A DNA stretch of 8,342 bases from Desulfobulbaceae bacterium (GTDB lineage: Bacteria; Desulfobacterota; Desulfobulbia; Desulfobulbales; Desulfobulbaceae). The DNA lies in assembly GCA_026986885.1 (NCBI GenBank), contig JALSNT010000521.1, forward strand, positions 1 through 8,342, written 5' to 3'. The notes under the pieces are model-generated. The model had not been told where the DNA came from. It saw only the letters and a list, made by a program, of their open reading frames with translations, and ran no database searches. The translations under genes were made by a program, and so were the position numbers. Below are positions 1 through 6,791 of the stretch, piece after piece (position 1 is the first letter of the stretch; each line of letters starts with the position of its first letter).

Positions 1-326
1 GGACCGGATTGACGATGTCTGATATTGATCTTGTGGAAATCAATGAGGCCTTTGCCGCTCAGGTTATAGCCTGCCTGCGGGCCTTTGATTCCAGAATATT
101 TTCGGCTACCCATTTTGCCGGCACCGCTGCCGTCGGGGCCATTGATCCGAAAATTCTAAATGTCAACGGCGGCGCCATAGCCCTCGGGCATCCGGTGGGC
201 ATGACCGGTACCCGCCTTGTCCTCACCCTTTTGCATGAACTGCGCAATCGTAATCTGCAAACGGGCCTGGCAACGCTTTGTATCGGCGGCGGTCAGGGAG
301 CGGCACTTCTTCTGGAGGTGGAATAA
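1..326 (+). CDS. Thiolase (acetyl-CoA C-acyltransferase), C-terminal part; 5' end outside window
   Basis: This is the last ~107 residues of a thiolase, the beta subunit that cleaves 3-ketoacyl-CoA with CoA to acetyl-CoA and a shortened acyl-CoA, the final step of beta-oxidation. The reading frame is open from base 3 to the TAA at 324-326. Three thiolase signatures are visible: NEAFAAQ (from base 42), GHP with the catalytic His (codon 189-191), and the C-terminal CIGGGQGAA block with the acid/base Cys (codon 279-281). The nucleophilic Cys of the N-terminal half lies upstream of the window. The stop overlaps the next start by one base (TAATG), and the neighbour is the alpha subunit, so the two probably form the trifunctional complex. 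By position it corresponds to FadI or FadA. The motif wording is generic (NEAF, not the HEAF I recall for E. coli FadI), so I do not assign a symbol. The thiolase call itself is secure. Confidence 0.95.
   Translation, partial: TGLTMSDIDLVEINEAFAAQVIACLRAFDSRIFSATHFAGTAAVGAIDPKILNVNGGAIALGHPVGMTGTRLVLTLLHELRNRNLQTGLATLCIGGGQGAALLLEVE
314..318 (+). promoter_or_regulatory. Ribosome binding site of fadJ, with 1-nt TAATG overlap
   Basis: GGAGG at 314-318 sits 7 bases before the ATG at 326 and lies within the last codons of the thiolase gene. It decides the fadJ start: a further ATG in frame at 278 would add 16 low-complexity Ser/Gly/Arg residues read from inside the thiolase catalytic Cys block and has no comparable site. 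The thiolase TAA (324-326) shares one base with the ATG, an arrangement that favours re-initiation by the same ribosome. Confidence 0.85.
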
Positions 327-2467
327 TGACAACGCAATCAAAGGAAATAAAAAAATATTTTGAGCTGACAACAGACAGCCGCGGTATAGCGACTCTTACT
401 TTTGATACTCCGGAGAGTAAGGCAAATGTATTTACCCGGGCGGCGCTGTTGGAGTTTGCAGAACACCTTGATGCGCTTGCCGGGGATGGAAGTGTAAAAG
501 CGCTGTTTATTGAGAGCGCTAAAGACAATATTTTCATTGCCGGAGCTGATATTCATGAAATAAAGGCAGCCGATGATAAAGAGATCATTACCGCTTTTGT
601 GCGACAGGGACAGGATATTTTCACAAAGCTGGCATCCCTTCCCTTCCCGACCATTGCCATGATTGATGGGGCCTGTCTCGGCGGCGGCCTGGAGATGAGC
701 CTTGCCTGCACCTATCGGATTGCAACCAGTCATCCGCATACCCGCATTGGTCTGCCGGAAGTGAACCTTGGCATTTTGCCGGGGTTTGGCGGCACGCAGC
801 GGCTTCCGCCACTGGTCGGCTATGCCAAGGCCATGGAGCTTATCATCGGCGCCAAACGGCTTAAAGGGGAAAAGGCGCTTAAACTCGGAGTGGTTGATGC
901 CTGCGTACCAAGCGGATACCTGGAGTTTAAAAAAGAAGAGTTCATCGAAGCAATCCTTACCGGCAATCTGAAGAAGAAGCTCTGTTGTTCCAGAAAGGGA
1001 ATTTCCTGGTATGAGAAACTTGCCCCGGTACGGAAGATTATAGGCAGGATGGCTGAGAAAAAAGTGCTGGCCAAAACACACGGTCATTATCCGGCGCCGC
1101 TTGCGGTTATCAAGGTGATGGAGGAGAGTTTTGGAAAACCGTTTAAAGAAGGTCTCAGGATTGAGCGGGAGGCGGTCACCCGGCTTGCCCTTACTCCAAT
1201 TTCAAAAAATCTGATCGATCTTTTTTTTATTTCTGAAAAACTGAAAAAAGAGACATTCAGCACAGCCGGAGCAAAAACAATCCAACACAGCGCCATTGTC
1301 GGAACAGGAGCAATGGGCAGCGGTATCGCCTGGGCGCTCAATAACCAGGATATTGATGTTCGCTTAAAGGATATCAATAACGACAGTATAGGGCGGGCGA
1401 TTGCCGCGATTCGCAAGATTTACGAGGGCATCAGGAAGCGAAGACGCCTGACCGAACGGGAAATAGCGCTGAAGATGGATAAGATAACCTTTACCACCGG
1501 GTACGAAGGGTTTGACGACACGGATTTTCTTCTGGAGGCGGTTGTTGAAGACCTCACTGTGAAACAACAGGTGTATAACGAGTTTGAAGCTGTTCTCCAA
1601 CCGGATGCCGTTATCGCCTCCAACACCTCATCTCTTTCCATCAGCGATCTGGCGGAAAAACTCGATCACCCGAACCGGTTTATCGGTATGCATTTTTTCA
1701 ATCCGGTTCATCGGATGCCCCTTGTTGAGATTATCGCCGGAGAAAAAACAGATGAACAAACCATTGCCACCGTGGTGCAGCTGACCAAGCGGATGGGCAA
1801 GACACCGATCAAGGTCAAAGAATCAGCCGGGTTTCTGGTCAACCGCATCCTTATGCCCTATCTCAGTGAAGCGGCGATTATGTTTGAGCAGGGAGAGGAT
1901 ATACAGAAAATAGACGCTGCTCTGCTGGCATTTGGCATGCCGATGGGGCCTTTTACCCTGATTGATACCGTCGGGGTGGACATTGGCGGGAAAGTATCGG
2001 AAATCTTACATCAGGCCTATGGGGATCGGATGGCGGTGAGTGAAATCATGACCCGGATGGTGGAAAAGGGCTGGCTGGGCAAAAAGAGCGGCCTTGGATT
2101 TTATGACCACAAGAAAAAGCATCCTGAAATCAATAAGCGCATCGCAACCCTGCAACAGGGAAAAATCCAACTTGATGAACAGACTATTTGTGATCGAATG
2201 CTGTTGACCATGATCAATGAGGCGGCGCGGTGCCTGGAAGAGGGCGTGGTGGCTAATGCCGGATATCTTGACATGGCAATGGTCATGGGCACCGGCTTTC
2301 CAGCCTTCCGGGGCGGTTTGATGCGCTATGCCGATGAACTGGGCATTGATGCCATCGTGATTCGACTTGGTCTGCTCAAAACAACATATGGCAGTCGTTT
2401 TACCCCCTGTGATCTTTTGCTGGCCATGGATAAGGGTCATGAAACCTTTTATGGAGGTGGTTCATGA
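326..2467 (+). CDS. fadJ: Fatty acid oxidation complex alpha subunit, FadJ type (enoyl-CoA hydratase / 3-hydroxyacyl-CoA dehydrogenase)
   Basis: This 713-residue bifunctional enzyme hydrates trans-2-enoyl-CoA and oxidises the L-3-hydroxyacyl-CoA with NAD+, the middle two steps of beta-oxidation. Residues ~10-195 form the crotonase domain: the oxyanion segment AGAD (72-75), GGGLE with Glu123, and GLPEVNLG with Glu145 are the expected catalytic residues. Residues ~320-500 form the NAD-binding domain with GTGAMG (326-331), NTSSLSI (433-439), and the signature HFFNPVHRMPLVE with catalytic His456 and Glu468. Two C-terminal dehydrogenase domains follow (~502-595 and ~618-705). The 22-residue spacing between the two hydratase glutamates, and the wording FIAGADI and LGGGLE, match FadJ better than FadB as I recall them; length also fits (E. 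coli FadJ ~714). It is cytosolic and probably complexed with the thiolase encoded upstream. The start at 326 is chosen from the GGAGG at 314-318. All key residues are present. Confidence 0.96.
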   Translation: MTTQSKEIKKYFELTTDSRGIATLTFDTPESKANVFTRAALLEFAEHLDALAGDGSVKALFIESAKDNIFIAGADIHEIKAADDKEIITAFVRQGQDIFTKLASLPFPTIAMIDGACLGGGLEMSLACTYRIATSHPHTRIGLPEVNLGILPGFGGTQRLPPLVGYAKAMELIIGAKRLKGEKALKLGVVDACVPSGYLEFKKEEFIEAILTGNLKKKLCCSRKGISWYEKLAPVRKIIGRMAEKKVLAKTHGHYPAPLAVIKVMEESFGKPFKEGLRIEREAVTRLALTPISKNLIDLFFISEKLKKETFSTAGAKTIQHSAIVGTGAMGSGIAWALNNQDIDVRLKDINNDSIGRAIAAIRKIYEGIRKRRRLTEREIALKMDKITFTTGYEGFDDTDFLLEAVVEDLTVKQQVYNEFEAVLQPDAVIASNTSSLSISDLAEKLDHPNRFIGMHFFNPVHRMPLVEIIAGEKTDEQTIATVVQLTKRMGKTPIKVKESAGFLVNRILMPYLSEAAIMFEQGEDIQKIDAALLAFGMPMGPFTLIDTVGVDIGGKVSEILHQAYGDRMAVSEIMTRMVEKGWLGKKSGLGFYDHKKKHPEINKRIATLQQGKIQLDEQTICDRMLLTMINEAARCLEEGVVANAGYLDMAMVMGTGFPAFRGGLMRYADELGIDAIVIRLGLLKTTYGSRFTPCDLLLAMDKGHETFYGGGS
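2453..2457 (+). promoter_or_regulatory. Ribosome binding site of fadE, with ATGA overlap
   Basis: GGAGG at 2453-2457 is 6 bases before the ATG at 2464. The fadJ stop TGA (2465-2467) overlaps this start as ATGA. An in-frame TGA at 2440-2442 prevents any longer N-terminus, so the start is bounded tightly. An ATG at 2470 is possible but is less well spaced. The GGAGGTGG core is the same eight bases as that before fadJ. Confidence 0.85.
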
Positions 2468-4638
2468 GTATGTTTACAACAATACGCGTGAAATTATTTA
2501 CAGCGCCGCTTTTCAAGCTGCTTAAAAAAAGAGGTCTGCTGCCTTCAATCTCGGCTACCGAAAAGACGGCCCTGCGTGCCGGTGATGTCTGGATGGAAGG
2601 TGATCTTTTCAGCGGTCACCCGGATTTTGAAAAGATCATGGCTCATCCTTATCCAGGTCTGAGTGAGGAAGAGCAGTCCTTTCTTGACAATGAAGTTGAA
2701 GAGTTGTGCGCCATGACTGATGACTGGGAGGTTTTTCAGCAAAGAGATCTACCGGAAAATGTATGGGAGTATATTAAGGCAAAACGGTTTTTCGGTATGA
2801 TTATCCCCAGGAAGTACGGCGGACTGGGGTTCAGCGCCTATGGACACAGCTGCGTGATCGAAAAACTGGCCACCCGCTCCCAGGTGCTTGCCATCACGGT
2901 GATGGTGCCCAACTCCTTGGGACCGGCCGAACTGTTGCTTCATTACGGATTTGATAAACAAAAGGACTATTACCTGCCACGTCTGGCCGATGGTCGTGAG
3001 ATTCCCTGCTTTGCGCTCACCGAACCGCAGGCCGGCAGTGATGCGACCTCGATTCAGTCCCATGGAACTGTTTTTCGCGACAGTGATGGGGAGCTGAAAA
3101 TTAAACTGCAGTTTGAAAAACGCTATATCACACTTGGGGCAGTTGCAACGGTCATCGGCCTGGCATTCATCTTGCGCGATCCGGACAATCTGCTGGGCAA
3201 GGGAGAAGATCTCGGCATTACCTGTGGACTGATCGACGCTGCAAAAGAGGGTGTGGATCAAAGCAGGCGTCATGATCCCTTAAATGTTCCCTTTGTCAAT
3301 GCACCGCTTGTTGGTAAGGACGTGGTGATCGGCCTTGATGACATTATCGGTGGTGAACAGGGTGTTGGCAGGGGATGGGAGATGTTGATGGAATCACTGG
3401 CTGTGGGGCGTGGTATTTCTTTGCCCTCAACCAGCACCGGCGGCAGCAAACTTGCCCTTCTTGTCGCCTCCACGTACAGTGCGGTTCGGCATCAGTTCGG
3501 TATTGCCATCGGTAAATTCGAGGGCATTGCCGAGGTCATCGGTCGAATGGGGGCCGATGTCTATCTGCTTGATGCCGCAAGGACCTTTACCATCGCTGCC
3601 ATTGATAACGGGGAAAAACCAGCCGTGGCCAATGCGATCATGAAGTATCAAAGCACGGAAAAATTTCGCAGGATGATCCTTGACGGTATGGATATCCTGG
3701 GCGGGGCCGCGATCAGCAGAGGGCCGAATAATCTTCTTGCCCATGCATATTTTGGCGCGCCGGTGGCCATAACCGTTGAAGGGGCAAACATCATGACCCG
3801 TACCCTGATCCAGTTCGGCCAGGGAGTCATCCGCTGTCATCCGTATGCCTATGGTGAAATTGAAGCACTGGAAAACGGGGATATCAAGACCTTTGACAAC
3901 CTGTTCTTCTCCCATATTAAGCACATACTGGTCAATGGATTCAGAACAATATTGCTGGGCCTTACCAGGGGGCATCTGCACCGATGCAGGCAGGGCGGGG
4001 TGACCAGGCGTTATGAACAAAAACTTTCCTGGGCATCGGCCAGGTTTGCCTTTTTAGGAGATGTGGCTCTTGGCCTTATGGGAGCCGGCTTAAAAAGAAA
4101 AGAGTCTCTTTCCGGACGTTTTGCAGATATCCTGGCCCAGATGTATCTGCTGACCGCCACCATGAAACGGTTTAAGCAGGAAGGCGAAAAAAAAGAGGAT
4201 GAGGTGTTCCTCAGGGTGGCCATGACAAACGGCTTTAACGAGATCGACAAAGCCTTTGCCGGTATCTATCAAAATCTGGCCAGGGGCGTTTTGGGGGCAG
4301 TCTTTAAAGGGGTTGGTTTTTACGCAAGGGTTAACCGTTTGGGATCGGTGGTAGACGATGCGGATTTGCATAAAATCGCCGGCCTGTTAACCACCGGTGC
4401 ATCAGTTCGGGATCGTCTCTGCCGTAATATCTATAGAGGCGGTCGGGTCCGGGAACTCATTGATGCCGCTCGCGCCATGCGGGAGGCGAAAGAGGCCTTT
4501 GCGCACCGGAAAATGTATGGTGAACAATCCCTTGATGAAAATGAGAAAACATTGATAGAAAGGGCAACAGAATTACAGCGCGGCATAATCGGGGTCGATT
4601 CATTCAGCCACGGGGAGTATTTTCGATGCTCAAGGTAA
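2464..4638 (+). CDS. fadE: Acyl-CoA dehydrogenase, FadE family, lacking the N-terminal membrane segments
   Basis: This 724-residue flavoenzyme performs the first step of beta-oxidation, oxidising acyl-CoA to trans-2-enoyl-CoA with FAD. Residues ~75-220 carry the N-terminal and beta domains, including ALTEPQAGSDA (184-194), the FAD/substrate-binding motif. GGEQGVGRGW (296-305) and SVGRG-like AVGRGISLPS (313-322) are family blocks. The C-terminal helical domain holds TVEGANI with Glu439, the probable catalytic base, followed by FGQGVIRCHPY (451-461), very close to E. coli FadE as I recall it. Residues ~470-720 match the bacterial FadE-specific C-terminal domain (DUF1974-like). E. coli FadE is ~814 residues and begins with about 60 residues containing two membrane segments. 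Here the protein starts after that point with a basic, weakly amphipathic stretch (1-24). The upstream stop at 2440 shows this is real and not a miscalled start. The electron acceptor is not visible in the window. Confidence 0.95.
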   Translation: MSMFTTIRVKLFTAPLFKLLKKRGLLPSISATEKTALRAGDVWMEGDLFSGHPDFEKIMAHPYPGLSEEEQSFLDNEVEELCAMTDDWEVFQQRDLPENVWEYIKAKRFFGMIIPRKYGGLGFSAYGHSCVIEKLATRSQVLAITVMVPNSLGPAELLLHYGFDKQKDYYLPRLADGREIPCFALTEPQAGSDATSIQSHGTVFRDSDGELKIKLQFEKRYITLGAVATVIGLAFILRDPDNLLGKGEDLGITCGLIDAAKEGVDQSRRHDPLNVPFVNAPLVGKDVVIGLDDIIGGEQGVGRGWEMLMESLAVGRGISLPSTSTGGSKLALLVASTYSAVRHQFGIAIGKFEGIAEVIGRMGADVYLLDAARTFTIAAIDNGEKPAVANAIMKYQSTEKFRRMILDGMDILGGAAISRGPNNLLAHAYFGAPVAITVEGANIMTRTLIQFGQGVIRCHPYAYGEIEALENGDIKTFDNLFFSHIKHILVNGFRTILLGLTRGHLHRCRQGGVTRRYEQKLSWASARFAFLGDVALGLMGAGLKRKESLSGRFADILAQMYLLTATMKRFKQEGEKKEDEVFLRVAMTNGFNEIDKAFAGIYQNLARGVLGAVFKGVGFYARVNRLGSVVDDADLHKIAGLLTTGASVRDRLCRNIYRGGRVRELIDAARAMREAKEAFAHRKMYGEQSLDENEKTLIERATELQRGIIGVDSFSHGEYFRCSR
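4614..4617 (+). promoter_or_regulatory. Ribosome binding site of the acyltransferase-hydrolase gene, 13-nt overlap with fadE
   Basis: GGAG at 4614-4617 (inside GGGGAG, 4612-4617) lies 8 bases before the ATG at 4626, supporting that start and a 13-nt overlap with fadE (stop TAA 4636-4638). A second in-frame ATG at 4638-4640 overlaps the fadE stop as TAATG, but only an AAGG two bases away precedes it, which is too close. Using it would shorten the protein by four residues. Confidence 0.7.
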
Positions 4639-6791
4639 TGCTCTGGGTCTCTTCATTTTTTTTATTTATCGTCAAAAAACTCAGTGGCGCCAATGTCACC
4701 ATCAGCGGCGAAGAACTGCCCAGGGCACCGGTACTTTTTTTAGCCAACCATTTCACTCGATTTGAAACTTTTGCCGTACCGTATCTCTTGTTCAGTCAAT
4801 ATAAACGGATCGCCAGATCACTGGCGGATGATACCGTTTTTGTGGGATGGCTGGGCGGATATCTGCACTTGGTTGGTTCCATATCAACCAAGAATAAGGC
4901 AAGAGACTGCATCATCGTCGATGATTTTCTCTCCGGTCGTGCCGACTGGATCATCTATCCTGAAGGCCACATGGTCAAAAACAAACGAATTACCTTTGAT
5001 CATGGCGAGTTCTGCATTCATACAGCGATGCGTGAAGGGCCGGTGCATACCGGTGCCGCCATGCTGGCATTGAAAGCGGAGATAATGCGGCAAAAAGTCA
5101 GGGAAACCGATGATGACGAAAAAATACAACGGTTCTGCTCCCTCTACGCGGTGGACAGGAAAAAAATCAATGAGGATCTCTCCCTCAATATCGTGCCGCT
5201 CTCCATCACCTATTACCCTGTTCGTCCCGGGGAAAACAGACTGCTGCTCCGGCTTGACAAGTGGTTCAATCTCCGTGGTACCAGACTGTTTGAGGAGCTG
5301 GAGATTGAAATCAATCTATTAATGCATGCAAATATGCATCTCCATTTCGGCAAAGCCATTCCGGCAAAACAATACCTCGACCAATATCTTGAGCAGCATA
5401 GTGGTACTCTGGATGACGAGAGTTTTATAAACAGGCTCTTTGAAAGTCAGCGGAGAGTGGTGATCAACGAGGCTATGGAAAAGGTGTATGGCAATATGCA
5501 GATCAATTTTGACCATATCTTTATTTTAAGCCTGGTGACCATGCCGACCCTGAAAGTCTGTCCGAGTTATCTCAAAACGCTTATCTACAAAAATGCCAGA
5601 GAACTGGCAAAAATTAAGGGACTCAACCTGCATCCCGAGTTGAAAAATGAATTGTTTAAACTCATTCTTGATAAAAAATATGCTCCTTTTGTATCGGCCA
5701 TTCAACTGGCTATGCGGCAAAAAATCCTCTACCGGGACAGCGAGGGCGACTATCTCTTTGACCGGCATCTCCTTGAGCAGGATTATGACTTTAATAAAAT
5801 ACGCGTTAAAAATACCCTGCAGGTAATTCTCAACGAGATCAAGTGGCAAAAGAAAATAGTCGAACTGGCCAACCAAAATGCCACCTATAAAGAGGTGAAA
5901 CTCCGTGCCGACAATTTTGCCCAACTGCAAAACGTTGACTGGGCGCTCTATGAAAAAGAATATCTCACCTATCATGATGGCAGGGTGCCGGGAAAAAAGG
6001 ATGTTGGCGCTCCAAGGGTGTTCTATGATCCGGCAAATACAACCGGCCTGGTTTTTTCGCATGGCTACATGGCCGCACCGGCGGAAGGAAAGAAGCTGGC
6101 CCAATATCTCTTTGCGCGTGGTATCAATGTCTATCTGCCCAGGCTGAGGGGACACGGTACTGATCCCGAGGCGCTGAAGCATGTAAGCGCTGATGACTGG
6201 GTGGTGGATTTTGAACGGGCCTTTACCGCCATGCGGCAGGTGTGTGACAAGGTATTCATTGGCGGGTTTTCCACCGGCGGTCTGTTGGCTCTTCTGCATG
6301 CGGCCCAGTATGATACCGATGGTGTGGTCGCTATTAATTCCGCGTTGAAACTGAATAATCTGCAGGTAAGCTATATTGTGCCGACTCTGCAGGCCTTCAA
6401 TGAAATGATAGCGCATCTGCATGCCAAAGGCATCAGGGAATGGGTTGAGAACAAGAGTGAAAACCCGGATATCAATTACGACAGGCACCCACTTTCTTCC
6501 ATTGCCCAGATGGAAAAGGTGATGAAGCGGGTTGATAAATCACTTGAGCAAATTACGGAACCTATCCTGGTGCTGCAGGGGGACACAGACCCGGTTGTTA
6601 ATCCCAAAAGTGCCCGGCTCATCTACCGGCGGGTGCATTCCTCAATGAAAAAACTGATTATTTTCCCGAGAAAGAATCATATCATCGTCACCGGTACAGG
6701 AGAGGAAGAGGTCTTTGCAACCGTGCACCGTTTTATTAACGATGTACTGAATAAACCATCAGAAATCATCACCCCGGTGACTTTGCCATGA
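4626..6791 (+). CDS. Two-domain lipid enzyme: PlsC-like acyltransferase fused to an alpha/beta hydrolase
   Basis: This 721-residue protein joins two lipid-active domains. Residues 1-16 are hydrophobic and may anchor it to the inner membrane. Residues ~20-245 resemble the PlsC/glycerolipid acyltransferase fold: NHFTRFE (41-47) is the His-x4-acid motif with Glu where Asp is usual, YPEGH (111-115) is a variant of the FPEGT motif, and NIVPLSITYYP (188-198) fits the last motif. Residues ~246-455 are helical, charged and unassigned. Residues ~462-708 are an alpha/beta hydrolase of the monoacylglycerol-lipase/serine-aminopeptidase type: FSHGYM (477-482) for the oxyanion loop, GFSTG (547-551) with nucleophile Ser549, GDTDPVV with Asp655, and NH with His685. 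The complete triad suggests it cleaves lipid or thio-/carboxyl-esters. Acyl transfer to a lysolipid or similar acceptor is likely for the first half; neither substrate can be read from sequence. Its place between fadE and acnA suggests a role in supplying or salvaging fatty acids. Confidence 0.88.
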   Translation: MLKVMLWVSSFFLFIVKKLSGANVTISGEELPRAPVLFLANHFTRFETFAVPYLLFSQYKRIARSLADDTVFVGWLGGYLHLVGSISTKNKARDCIIVDDFLSGRADWIIYPEGHMVKNKRITFDHGEFCIHTAMREGPVHTGAAMLALKAEIMRQKVRETDDDEKIQRFCSLYAVDRKKINEDLSLNIVPLSITYYPVRPGENRLLLRLDKWFNLRGTRLFEELEIEINLLMHANMHLHFGKAIPAKQYLDQYLEQHSGTLDDESFINRLFESQRRVVINEAMEKVYGNMQINFDHIFILSLVTMPTLKVCPSYLKTLIYKNARELAKIKGLNLHPELKNELFKLILDKKYAPFVSAIQLAMRQKILYRDSEGDYLFDRHLLEQDYDFNKIRVKNTLQVILNEIKWQKKIVELANQNATYKEVKLRADNFAQLQNVDWALYEKEYLTYHDGRVPGKKDVGAPRVFYDPANTTGLVFSHGYMAAPAEGKKLAQYLFARGINVYLPRLRGHGTDPEALKHVSADDWVVDFERAFTAMRQVCDKVFIGGFSTGGLLALLHAAQYDTDGVVAINSALKLNNLQVSYIVPTLQAFNEMIAHLHAKGIREWVENKSENPDINYDRHPLSSIAQMEKVMKRVDKSLEQITEPILVLQGDTDPVVNPKSARLIYRRVHSSMKKLIIFPRKNHIIVTGTGEEEVFATVHRFINDVLNKPSEIITPVTLP
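6776..6780 (+). promoter_or_regulatory. Weak ribosome binding site of acnA, with ATGA overlap
   Basis: GGTGA at 6776-6780, 7 bases before the ATG at 6788, is the only candidate site. It is weaker than the GGAGG sites of fadJ and fadE. The upstream gene's TGA (6789-6791) overlaps the start as ATGA, and an in-frame TAA at 6752-6754 bounds the N-terminus. Translation is probably coupled to the preceding gene. Confidence 0.55.

Noticed and set aside
278..325. Upstream in-frame ATG for fadJ at 278
   Set aside because: It would overlap the thiolase active-site codons, adds a low-complexity Arg/Ser/Gly leader not seen in the family, and lacks a good ribosome binding site, whereas 326 has GGAGG 7 bases away and gives the expected family start.
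338..1087. Open frame of about 249 codons on the minus strand opposite the fadJ crotonase domain
   Set aside because: The plus strand encodes the complete, motif-perfect hydratase domain. The antisense translation has no recognisable family features.
5322..5339. Paired ATGCAT palindromes (5322-5327 and 5334-5339) as a possible regulatory site
   Set aside because: They fall inside the acyltransferase coding region and simply encode Met-His repeats (MHANMH). No start, promoter or terminator is nearby, so chance is the simplest explanation.
5526..6488. Long open frame on the minus strand (about 320 codons) opposite the fusion gene
   Set aside because: It lies wholly antisense to a gene with recognisable catalytic motifs, and its translation shows no recognisable domain. 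It is a shadow of the coding strand.
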